This document shows, one piece after another, positions 1 through 5,641 of a stretch of 5,895 nt of DNA (position 1 is the first letter of the stretch; each line of letters starts with the position of its first letter). The stretch spans positions 1 through 5,895 of the forward strand of contig JAUVAJ010000129.1 in the NCBI GenBank assembly GCA_030591795.1. The letters are read 5' to 3'. The position numbers were made by a program, and so were the translations under genes. The notes below the pieces were generated by a model, which worked only from the letters and a program-made list of their open reading frames with translations, made no database searches and was not told the DNA's origin. The DNA is from Desulfuromonadales bacterium (GTDB lineage: Bacteria; Desulfobacterota; Desulfuromonadia; Desulfuromonadales; UBA2294).

Positions 1-193
1 AACTCACGTATTAAAAACTATCCCGCTGGGTGTGACGTACGCGATTTGGTCAGGACTCGGAATCGTTTTGGTCACAATTGCAGGCGTATTTTTATATAAA
101 CAGTCACTAGATCTTCCGGCAGTTTTAGGAATGGGTTTAATTGTAGCTGGCGTGGTAGTGATAAACGTCTTTTCTAAAACAGTAGGGCCTTAA
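1..193 (+). CDS. SMR-family multidrug efflux protein (EmrE/Qac-like), C-terminal part
   Basis: This is the last 63 residues of a small multidrug resistance transporter; the 5' part lies outside the window and the first full codon is at position 2. Known family members are about 110-residue inner-membrane proteins with four helices that act as dual-topology dimers and exchange protons for quaternary ammonium compounds and other cations. The fragment begins just before the family signature YAIWSG (residues 13-18 of the fragment, holding the equivalents of EmrE Tyr60 and Trp63). It continues through helix 3, the short QSLDLPAVLG loop and the glycine-rich helix 4 (GLIVAGVVVIN), which forms the dimer interface in EmrE. 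The essential Glu14 of helix 1 cannot be seen. The TAA stop directly abuts an attC-like site, the usual layout of an integron cassette, and SMR (qac) genes are frequent cassette cargo. Whether it exports biocides or guanidinium (Gdx subtype) cannot be decided from this part. Confidence 0.93.
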   Translation, partial: THVLKTIPLGVTYAIWSGLGIVLVTIAGVFLYKQSLDLPAVLGMGLIVAGVVVINVFSKTVGP

Positions 194-311
194 ATCTAAC
201 AAACCAATCAACGCGGACGAAAAATACGTCTGCGCTAAATTGAAAAGCAAAACCTAAATTGCGGTGGTAGCCGAATCTTCGATCGCCGCCGGTTATCATT
301 GACCGTTATGA
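194..311 (+). repeat. Integron attC recombination site (first)
   Basis: The site starts with a perfect R'' box, ATCTAAC (194-200, RYYYAAC), and ends with an R' box, GTTATGA (305-311), which keeps the essential GTT but departs from GTTRRRY after it. Crossover is expected between G305 and T306. The two outer arms form an imperfect palindrome: TAAC, CAAT, AAC and a GG-CG block recur in the same order in the left arm and in the reverse complement of the right arm. The 118-bp length and central CGCTAAATTG core are shared with the site at 2254-2371 (20 identical bases at 233-252 and 2292-2311; AATTGCGGT at 257-265 and 2317-2325). It belongs to the SMR cassette, whose stop codon it touches. The next start codon is 28 bp past the crossover, as is normal in cassettes. 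Confidence 0.8.
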
Positions 312-333
312 GGCTTAGACACAAAGGTAAACT

Positions 334-1110
334 ATGCTGTCCGATGAGTTCCTAGACCTAGAGAGAGCGAACCTTAAAGCCCTCGGGGACCAGTTGCACA
401 AGGAAGCGCACTTTGCTAAGCAATTTATTGAAAACGGGAAACGACCTGAGAATGAGATAAACTGGCTTAAAACTGTCCGTTCAGCGTGCATTTACGGCAC
501 TTTTCTGATTAAGAACTTACTTGATTCGTTGGAACAATATAGAGACAAATCTGAAGAACAAATTGGCTTCTATATTGGCAAGGTAGCAATCCAATCGTTT
601 CTAGATATTGTCAACGCATTCGAACAGAGTACCAATAATCTCATTGAGGATAATTCTGACATCTCGAAGATACTCAGTGTCCGAGTTGATCAAAAAATAA
701 AACTTATAGAAGAAAGCTGGAAAGAAAATACAAACAAAAAATCCCGAAAATTAAAGTCTGAATTGATCAGACTCTACAAAAGAAAGTTTACAGAAATGAA
801 GTTCGTTCGAGATTCGTTACTCAAAAACAAAATCATTGATGATCTCGACAAGAAAATTTTAGATTTTGTGTGGGACATACGAAACTCGATGCACTCAAAC
901 TTTGTAGCTATTAAAGACATAGAGTTTTCCGCGCCTGGGACCAGTCTGAATTACTCTTTCAAATTCGATAAAGGGCAAGAGCTTTATCATCCCAGAGACC
1001 TTCTGTCCTTTTTCACAATGACTGAGCAGTTAATTTTCATCCAGCTGAAAGTTCTTCAGCATTTTAACAAATTGAATCTGCCATCCAAGCCCAAAAAGGC
1101 AAGAGCATGA
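334..1110 (+). CDS. Hypothetical helical protein with RN-x2-H motif (HEPN-like?)
   Basis: I do not recognise this 258-residue protein. It is predicted by eye to be almost wholly alpha-helical, with a lysine-rich charged middle (about residues 119-175, possibly coiled coil) and a basic tail ending KPKKARA. There is no signal peptide or membrane segment, so it is probably cytoplasmic. The one motif-like stretch is DFVWDIRNSMHSNF (177-190), with Arg183, Asn184 and His187. HEPN-type RNases carry R-x4-6-H at the end of a helix, often as RN..H. Here the spacing is R-x3-H, so the link is only suggestive. The start is supported by AAAGG six bases upstream of ATG 334 and by its position 28 bp after the attC1 crossover. 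It is visibly more AT-rich than the following gene, which it overlaps by ATGA, implying translational coupling. It could be part of a defence or toxin-like function, or an orphan cassette protein. Confidence 0.85.
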   Translation: MLSDEFLDLERANLKALGDQLHKEAHFAKQFIENGKRPENEINWLKTVRSACIYGTFLIKNLLDSLEQYRDKSEEQIGFYIGKVAIQSFLDIVNAFEQSTNNLIEDNSDISKILSVRVDQKIKLIEESWKENTNKKSRKLKSELIRLYKRKFTEMKFVRDSLLKNKIIDDLDKKILDFVWDIRNSMHSNFVAIKDIEFSAPGTSLNYSFKFDKGQELYHPRDLLSFFTMTEQLIFIQLKVLQHFNKLNLPSKPKKARA

Positions 1111-1859
1111 CGGTAGATTTATTGAATCACCCGTTGATCGGTGGCCGCTATTCTTTCCCGCAGCTTGGTCAGCTCAAAGATCCGTTCTGGGTCGATTGCG
1201 GTGATGCCATGCTTGCCTGCAGTTACCACGAGATCGATCCGCAGGCGAAAACTCTGGTCCATTTTCACGGTAACGGCGAGATCGTTGACGATTACCTGGG
1301 GCCTTTTGTCGAGCAGGTTCTGTCTTGTGGCTGCAATTGTCTGTTGGCTGAATATCGTGGCTACGGTCTATCGACCGGGCAAACAGAGCTTGGGCGGATG
1401 CTTGAGGATGTCATGGCGACAGTCGAAAGCCTCGACTGCAAGCCGCAATCTCTGATCTTTTTTGGTCGCAGTGTTGGTTCTCTTTTTGCGTTGGAAGCGG
1501 CACGACTTTACCAACAGGCCGCAGGATTGATTCTGGAGAGTGGTGTCGCCGATGTGCTGGAGCGATTGCTGTTGCGAGTCGATCCGGCCGAGCTTGGAAT
1601 TAGTCTTCCTGAATTTACTGCTCTGGTCAATCAACGCTTTAACTTCCAACAGGCTCTTGCTGGTTTTCAAGGAAGGTTACTGGTGATGCACAGCCAGCAC
1701 GACGGGCTGATCGAGCTTTATCATGGTGAGCAACTTTTTGTTTGGGGGAACGAGCCGAAAAGGCTCAAGGTTTTTCAGAGCGGCGATCACAACAGTATAC
1801 TTTTTGCCAATTTTGAGGAGTATTTTGCTGAGGTCGCACACTTTGTTGCGGAACTTTAG
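1107..1859 (+). CDS. Alpha/beta hydrolase (serine hydrolase, BEM46/ABHD17-like)
   Basis: This is a complete 250-residue alpha/beta-hydrolase-fold enzyme. Motifs appear in the expected order: the oxyanion segment VHFHGNGE (51-58), AEYRGYGLS (81-89) after strand 4, the nucleophile elbow GRSVGS (120-125, Ser122), the acid in HSQHDGLI (Asp199) and the final GDHNSI (His228). The catalytic triad Ser122-Asp199-His228 is therefore intact. There is no signal peptide or membrane anchor, so it should be cytosolic. The layout resembles the BEM46/ABHD17/YfhR type of esterase or thioesterase, but the substrate cannot be inferred. The ATG lies in an ATGA overlap with the stop of the preceding gene, and AAAAAGG seven bases upstream is a good ribosome-binding site. 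Base composition is closer to the chromosomal genes on the right than to its AT-rich upstream partner, which hints at a different origin. Five Cys residues (31, 38, 74, 76, 78) lie before Cys111, clustered as CGCNC around 74-78. Confidence 0.93.
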   Translation: MTVDLLNHPLIGGRYSFPQLGQLKDPFWVDCGDAMLACSYHEIDPQAKTLVHFHGNGEIVDDYLGPFVEQVLSCGCNCLLAEYRGYGLSTGQTELGRMLEDVMATVESLDCKPQSLIFFGRSVGSLFALEAARLYQQAAGLILESGVADVLERLLLRVDPAELGISLPEFTALVNQRFNFQQALAGFQGRLLVMHSQHDGLIELYHGEQLFVWGNEPKRLKVFQSGDHNSILFANFEEYFAEVAHFVAEL

Positions 1860-1875
1860 TGGGACGTATAAAGGC

Positions 1876-1904
1876 TTGACAAACATATATGGCAATGTAA
1901 ATGA
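1876..1904 (+). promoter_or_regulatory. Possible sigma70 promoter ahead of the cysteine-cluster gene
   Basis: A perfect -35 hexamer TTGACA lies at 1876-1881. The best -10 at normal spacing is TAAATG (1898-1903), only a partial match to TATAAT and overlapping the first ATG (1901) of the next gene. If used, transcription would start just inside the annotated reading frame and translation would begin at the Met codons at 1925 or 1934. The weak -10 makes this tentative. Confidence 0.25.
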
Positions 1905-2224
1905 ATGCCTATATCAAAAATGAAATGGAATCTATGACAAGCGAAGTTGAATCACCGCATGATACCGAAGTGACTTGTGCAAATTGTGCGGCATCCTGTT
2001 GCCGCTTAGATGCAATGCTTTTTAACGATACCGAAGTGCCCGATAAGTTTATTGAGATAAATGCGCGGGGCGATAGTAGCATGGCGCGGTTAGAAGATGG
2101 CTGGTGTTCGGCCTTGGACAGGAATTCCATGACTTGTACGATCTACGAGAATCGGCCATGGATTTGCCGTGAATTTGAGATGGGAGAATACGAGTGTATT
2201 TCCGCGCGAGCCGCCAAACTGTAG
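1901..2224 (+). CDS. YkgJ-type CxxCxxCC zinc/iron-cluster protein
   Basis: This is a small protein (107 residues from the first ATG) with eight cysteines: Cys26, 29, 33, 34, 69, 79, 89 and 99. The pattern CANCAASCC (26-34), then GWC (67-69), then C-x-IYENRPWICREFEMGEYEC (79-99), fits the YkgJ/UPF0153 family (PF03692, proposed Zn- or Fe-chelating). Its biochemical role is poorly known. It is probably cytoplasmic, as no signal peptide is seen. The start is uncertain: ATG 1901 has no Shine-Dalgarno sequence, while ATG 1925 and ATG 1934 (preceded by TGGAA at short spacing) are alternatives, and everything before Cys26 looks poorly conserved. It lies 41 bp after the hydrolase stop, possibly with its own promoter, and is the last gene before the second attC. 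Proteins of this kind are, to my knowledge, found in other cassette arrays. Confidence 0.85.
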   Translation: MNAYIKNEMESMTSEVESPHDTEVTCANCAASCCRLDAMLFNDTEVPDKFIEINARGDSSMARLEDGWCSALDRNSMTCTIYENRPWICREFEMGEYECISARAAKL

Positions 2225-2253
2225 ATTGCATACTAAGCACAAATCAAGAGAAT

Positions 2254-2371
2254 ATATAACAAACAAATGAACCGGACGGAAAATGCGTATACGCTAAATT
2301 GAAAAGCAAAATCTATAATTGCGGTTGTACACGCAAGTAGCGTTGCAGCCGCTTATCGCGAACCGTTGAGC
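2254..2371 (+). repeat. Integron attC recombination site (second)
   Basis: This is the second copy of the attC-like element, also 118 bp. R'' is ATATAAC (2254-2260, one base off RYYYAAC) and R' is GTTGAGC (2365-2371, a perfect GTTRRRY), with crossover expected between G2365 and T2366. It shares TAACAAAC, a CGGACG block, the 20-base core at 2292-2311 and AATTGCGGT (2317-2325) with the first site. The variable central part and right arm differ, as in families of sites that keep structure rather than sequence. The ends are imperfectly complementary (AAC, then an A/T-rich gap, then CGG). It closes the three-gene cassette; the YkgJ-like stop is 29 bp upstream. Both sites point the same way, so the integrase side of the array is to the left. 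Confidence 0.78.
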
Positions 2372-2418
2372 CTGTAGAAAAACTCCAAGAACATCTGTTA
2401 AATGTGATGATAGTCGTT

Positions 2419-2534
2419 TTTTAACGAACAACACAATGAGCGGGGGGGGAGCTGTCTAAATTGTTGATTAAGAATACAATCAAATAGTCATTTTCCCCAT
2501 TTGATTTGATCGTCAAATCCTATGGGCGTTCTAA
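2419..2534 (+). repeat. Possible decayed third attC at the array end
   Basis: The left arm TAACGAACAACACAATGAGC (from 2422) resembles the left arm of the second site (TAACAAACAAATGAACCGGA), followed by a G-rich stretch where the others have CGGACG. CTAAATTG recurs at 2456-2463, 34 bp after TAAC, against 37 bp in the second site. GTT occurs at 2528-2530, giving a total of 116 bp against 118 bp. The R' box would be GTTCTAA, which is not a match, and the AAAAGCAAAA part of the core is missing. If real, this is an inactive relic, and only 47 bp separate it from the second attC, so the cassette it ended carried no gene. It covers most of the gene-free stretch between 2225 and 2536. Chance similarity cannot be excluded by eye. 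Confidence 0.4.
2478..2519. repeat. Two overlapping inverted repeats near the convergent junction
   Basis: AATCAAAT (2478-2485) pairs perfectly with ATTTGATT (2499-2506) around a 13-base loop. GATTTGA (2503-2509) pairs perfectly with TCAAATC (2513-2519) around a 3-base loop. The two stems share bases 2503-2506, so only one can form at a time. They lie between convergent transcription units, 18 bp past the GGDEF stop. Neither is followed by a T-run on either strand and the stems are A/T-rich, so an intrinsic terminator is not supported. They could be a protein-binding site or part of the decayed attC arm. Confidence 0.45.
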
Positions 2535-2536
2535 CC

Positions 2537-3736
2537 TTAACTACATACTTTATTCCTGCCGCTTTCTTTAGCCCGATAAAGCGCCATATCTGCCCGCTTC
2601 ATAACCACTTCTGGTTGATTGTATAAAGACGTTTTCTCTGCAACACCAATGCTGACAGTCACTCTTACTTCGTTTTTCTTGCTTTTGGTTTTAGTCGGTT
2701 TTTTCGGTTTTTTTATTGATCTGGCAATTTTACGAATTGTAAAAGGTTGATCGCCGATGCTGATTCTAAGTTCCTCAAGATGTTCCAGGCACGCGTCAAC
2801 ATTTTTACCCGGGAACACTACGCAAAACTCTTCTCCCCCGTAACGAAACGCCCGACCGCCACCTCTGCATTTTGCGAGTCTTACCGCGACCATTTTAAGT
2901 ACCTGATCGCCGATATCATGGCCATATTTATCGTTGAACTTTTTAAAAAAATCGATATCAACCATAGCTATTGAATATTGCCCGCCAAGTTTACTGAATG
3001 TCTCCATCAGCGCCCTGCGTCCTGGCACACCGGTCAGTTCATCACGGTAGGCGAGGGTGTAGGCGATTTCAATAAATGAGACGAGCAAGGCCAGCACTGC
3101 TGCGGTATGTAAAATAGTTGTATGCATACCTGGAGCGAAGAAAAGTGTGGCTGCAATACTGATAATAACCCAGCACATTGCACCTTCGAGCGGATTCGGA
3201 TAGCGCAAGAAGCGAATCGATTGAATCAATAAGGTTAAAACCAGCAAGAACAGTATGACTTCTGGAACAGCCGACAGAGGTGCTGGCAGGTTTAAGTAAG
3301 AGATTTTGAGTTGCGGAATGACCGGTGTTTTAGTTGTAGTAAACCAGTAGAACAGACCGGCTGTTTGAATGACCGGTAAGCTGGTGATAAAGATTCCGCG
3401 AACAGAATGAATGCCACGTTCTTTGAGCAGCGCAACAAACATCAGGTTGAGCAACACGGTAGTGGTGAGGATAAAACTAGTGCTCGTTGCTTGCGCAACC
3501 TTGAGATAGTGAATGCCGATGTCTGTATACAGGAGTATTTGCAGGATGTAGATGACGCGAGATCGATCAAAGCGCCACGCCACTAATGCACAGAGTGCTG
3601 TGATAATGATCGCACCAAAGTCGACCTGAAAGCGGGTTGCCTGCTGTAAGTAAGGACTGTTCAGGAAAAACATCGCCCCTGTAACCAGGAGCGAGCCGGG
3701 GATGAAAAAATTAAGCAGGATGCGCAAATGATTCAC
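2537..3736 (-). CDS. Membrane-bound GGDEF diguanylate cyclase
   Basis: This 399-residue inner-membrane protein probably makes cyclic di-GMP from two GTP. Residues 1 to about 230 hold seven or eight hydrophobic segments. A GGDEF domain follows, from RDELTGVPGRRALME (231-245). Metal- and substrate-binding residues are present: Asp260 in VDIDFFKKFND, Asn268, Asp277 in GHDIGD, and the active-site signature GGEEF (300-304), so catalysis is expected. The product-inhibition I-site is not canonical: RxxD reads RGGG (291-294). A lysine-rich insert (about 335-356) precedes VTVSIGVAE. GGGRAFRYGGEEF with such an insert is, as I recall, a recurring proteobacterial GGDEF subfamily, so these look like family traits. 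Translation starts at GTG (3734-3736) without a clear Shine-Dalgarno sequence; this start is chosen because the first hydrophobic segment begins right after it. It is 42 bp downstream of the secreted-protein gene, probably in the same transcript. The input sensed by the membrane domain is unknown. Confidence 0.93.
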   Translation of the reverse strand: MNHLRILLNFFIPGSLLVTGAMFFLNSPYLQQATRFQVDFGAIIITALCALVAWRFDRSRVIYILQILLYTDIGIHYLKVAQATSTSFILTTTVLLNLMFVALLKERGIHSVRGIFITSLPVIQTAGLFYWFTTTKTPVIPQLKISYLNLPAPLSAVPEVILFLLVLTLLIQSIRFLRYPNPLEGAMCWVIISIAATLFFAPGMHTTILHTAAVLALLVSFIEIAYTLAYRDELTGVPGRRALMETFSKLGGQYSIAMVDIDFFKKFNDKYGHDIGDQVLKMVAVRLAKCRGGGRAFRYGGEEFCVVFPGKNVDACLEHLEELRISIGDQPFTIRKIARSIKKPKKPTKTKSKKNEVRVTVSIGVAEKTSLYNQPEVVMKRADMALYRAKESGRNKVCS

Positions 3737-3778
3737 CTGGAGGATGGCGGTTTGGAGGCAACGATCTGCAAATGATTG

Positions 3779-4252
3779 CTAATTATCGATACTGCCGCAA
3801 GGGAGACTGATCTCTATAACATGTCCCCTACGTTCAATAAATACGTCTTTGGGTGGAGAGTATAAAAAATATTTATCGCTCGTACAACGGACTTTGTAAC
3901 GGCCATTGTAGTCCAGCCCTGGAATAAATGCAGGTATGGAGTAGTCGATTTTGTCTATTTTGCAGGAAATCTCGTTTACCACTAACGGTTCATCTGAATC
4001 CTGAATACCATTTCGGTTCAGATCTTCAAACGCGTCTATAATCAGTATTCCGCGCTCTGTAGGCATAGCTTTATCGCTGCCAAAAATCAGATCGAGGATT
4101 GTCTCTTTCTTTGGAGTTTCATCGTGAATGTCCAGATTTTCCGGTGGCTCTTCTGCGGCGGTCGGTTTAGCTGTTGCCGGCGTTGCCAGGGCGAACAGAA
4201 GAGCCACAAACAGAAGTGTGGACGACAGATTTTTTACTATTCGCTCAGACAT
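3779..4252 (-). CDS. Small exported protein with one EF-hand-like (SdrD-B-type) calcium loop
   Basis: I do not recognise a named family for this 157-residue protein. A Sec signal peptide is clear: basic Arg4/Lys7, a hydrophobic core at about 11-23, and an ATA cleavage motif ending at Ala28. There is no lipobox cysteine, so it should be released to the periplasm or beyond. An acidic linker (31-50) is followed by IIDAFEDLNRNGIQDSDEPL (71-90). Its loop D77-x-N79-x-N81-G-x-x-D85-x-x-E88 has the ligand spacing of a calcium-binding EF-hand loop and matches the FxDxNxNGxxDxxEPg signature of SdrD-B/Cna-B-like beta domains. The remainder (91-157) looks beta-rich, with Cys97, Cys123 and Cys152 allowing one disulfide. 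It lies 39 bp after bioA and 42 bp before the GGDEF gene on the same strand. ATG 4252 overlaps the stop of a two-codon reading frame starting at 4260 (TGATG), and no good Shine-Dalgarno sequence is seen. It may be a small surface or adhesion-type protein. Confidence 0.85.
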   Translation of the reverse strand: MSERIVKNLSSTLLFVALLFALATPATAKPTAAEEPPENLDIHDETPKKETILDLIFGSDKAMPTERGILIIDAFEDLNRNGIQDSDEPLVVNEISCKIDKIDYSIPAFIPGLDYNGRYKVRCTSDKYFLYSPPKDVFIERRGHVIEISLPCGSIDN

Positions 4253-4291
4253 CAGACCATTATATCTATGATTCGGTTTTGATAAAAGGAA

Positions 4292-5641
4292 TTATTCTAG
4301 TGTGACCTTATTAATCGAGTCGAGGGCAATCTCGAGCAGTCGCTCAAGCTCGTTTATCTTGATGGTAAGCGGGGGCATGAAGTAGACGACGTTGCCGAGC
4401 GGACGCAGTAGTGCGCCGAGTGAAAGCGCGTGTTTGTAGACTTCAAAGCCGCGTCTTTGCTGCCACGGAAATGGCGTCCGGTCTGATTTGTTCTGTACCA
4501 GTTCAAGCCCGGCGATCATACCGCATTGGCGCATCTCGCCGATATACGGATGCTGTTCAAATGACGATTTAGCCTGTTCAAGCAGCTTGATCTTCGGTTT
4601 TATTGAATCCAGGATCTGTTCATCCTCGAATATATTCAAGACCTCATTGGCTAATGCGCAGGCGAGGGGGTTGCCGGAGTAGGAATGCGAGTGTAGAAAG
4701 GCCTTGAGCGACTCGTAATCGTCATAGAAGGCTTCGTAGATGGTCTCAGTGGTTAATACCACCGCCAGCGGCATGTAGCCACCGGTAATCCCTTTTGACA
4801 GACAGATCAGGTCCGGTGCCACACCCGCATGTTCATTGGCAAACATTTTACCGGTGCGGCCAAAGCCGACAGCTATCTCATCGGCGATATAGTGGACATT
4901 GTAAGTGTCACAAAGTTTACGTAGCCGTTTCAGGTACCCGGGTGGGTAAATACGCATCCCGGCCGCAGCCTGGACCAGCGGCTCAATGATAACAGCAGCA
5001 ATCTGGTCGGCGTTCTGGGCGACAATTTTTTCGAGATTGATAAAACAATCCTGGCTGCAGGTCTCCCGGTGTTGGCCGTACGGACAGCGGTAACAATCCG
5101 GCCCTTGCGCCTGAAATCCATCCAGCAGAATCGGTTTGTAGATCTCCCGGTACAATTCGCAGCCACTTACCGACAACGCGCCGATGGTTTCACCGTGATA
5201 GGCGTCGGTTAACGACACAAACTTGGTTTTTTTCGGTTTACCGGATTGCTGCCAGTACTGAAAGCTCATCTTCATGGCCGCTTCAACCGCGGAAGAGCCA
5301 TTATCAGTAAAGAAGACCTTGGTCATATTGCCCGGGGTCAGTTGACAAAGACGCTGCGCCAAGGTTACGGCCGGTTCGTGGGTCATGCCGGCGAAGATGT
5401 GATGGGCGACTTTTCCGGCCTGGTCAGACAAGGCTTTATTCAGCCGTTTATTGTTATGCCCCAGGTTGTTGACCCACCAGGACGAAACCCCGTCGATGTA
5501 GCTGTTGCCAGCAGTATCGAACAGATGAACACCTTCGGCGTGGGATATCGGAATCGGTGGCAAAGTCTCCAGATCCTTTTGCTGCGTACAGGGATGCCAG
5601 ATAAATTGCTTGTCGAGATTAATTAGAGTGGTTGCATCCAT
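4292..5641 (-). CDS. bioA: Adenosylmethionine--8-amino-7-oxononanoate aminotransferase
   Basis: This PLP-dependent class III aminotransferase converts 8-amino-7-oxononanoate (KAPA) to 7,8-diaminononanoate, classically with S-adenosylmethionine as amino donor, in the cytosol. It is full length at 449 residues (E. coli BioA is 429). Landmarks are FIWHPCTQ (13-20), the substrate-site tryptophans in [11 protein letters not shown] (52-62), the phosphate-binding TDNGSSAVE (112-120), AYHGET (147-152) with the ring-stacking Tyr148, Asp254 in [13 protein letters not shown], Lys283 in LSKGITGG as the Schiff-base lysine, and [10 protein letters not shown] (319-328). An extra cysteine cluster, CYRC-x8-CSQDC (Cys183, 186, 195, 199), is absent from E. 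coli BioA. Use of lysine as donor (BioK-like) cannot be excluded by eye. ATG 5641 has AAGGA seven bases upstream, inside the end of bioD, and the genes overlap by 23 bp, so coupled translation is likely. Confidence 0.96.
   Translation of the reverse strand: MDATTLINLDKQFIWHPCTQQKDLETLPPIPISHAEGVHLFDTAGNSYIDGVSSWWVNNLGHNNKRLNKALSDQAGKVAHHIFAGMTHEPAVTLAQRLCQLTPGNMTKVFFTDNGSSAVEAAMKMSFQYWQQSGKPKKTKFVSLTDAYHGETIGALSVSGCELYREIYKPILLDGFQAQGPDCYRCPYGQHRETCSQDCFINLEKIVAQNADQIAAVIIEPLVQAAAGMRIYPPGYLKRLRKLCDTYNVHYIADEIAVGFGRTGKMFANEHAGVAPDLICLSKGITGGYMPLAVVLTTETIYEAFYDDYESLKAFLHSHSYSGNPLACALANEVLNIFEDEQILDSIKPKIKLLEQAKSSFEQHPYIGEMRQCGMIAGLELVQNKSDRTPFPWQQRRGFEVYKHALSLGALLRPLGNVVYFMPPLTIKINELERLLEIALDSINKVTLE

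Larger units (their letters stand above)
306..2365 (+). mobile_element. Integron gene cassette carrying three genes
   Basis: This is the segment between the crossover points of two attC-like sites, so it is the unit an integron integrase would be expected to excise. It holds three + strand genes and ends with its own attC (2254-2371). Rejoining its ends (G2365 to TTATGA at 306) would give R' GTTATGA opposite its own R'' ATATAAC, a 5-bp match (ATAAC/GTTAT). The R' found in the array (GTTGAGC) matches only AAC/GTT. This supports both ends belonging to one unit. Most cassettes are 0.5-1 kb with a single gene, so 2.06 kb with three genes is exceptional. The central gene is less AT-rich than the first, so an old fusion or capture event remains possible. 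Confidence 0.65.

Noticed and set aside
334..1859. Toxin-antitoxin pair made of the first two cassette genes
   Set aside because: A 258-residue protein with a 250-residue hydrolase does not match a known toxin-antitoxin type; the overlap shows only coupling.
1368..1895. Reading frames antisense to the hydrolase gene (1368-1670 and 1677-1895, minus)
   Set aside because: They lie opposite a gene with complete catalytic motifs, show no recognisable domain and have no supporting start signals.
1855..1900. A lost attC between the hydrolase and the cysteine-cluster gene, which would split the cassette
   Set aside because: A GGGACG block (1861-1866 region) is present, but no TAAC box lies at the right distance, no CTAAATTG core is present, and the gap is only 41 bp.
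2049..2240. Minus-strand frame across the YkgJ-like gene
   Set aside because: The plus-strand frame has the eight-cysteine family pattern; the antisense frame has none.
2503..2519. Intrinsic terminator for the GGDEF operon
   Set aside because: The stem is A/T-rich and is not followed by a T-run on either strand.
4930..5626. Extra reading frames inside bioA on both strands
   Set aside because: The bioA frame is continuous with all family motifs; the others are out-of-frame shadows.
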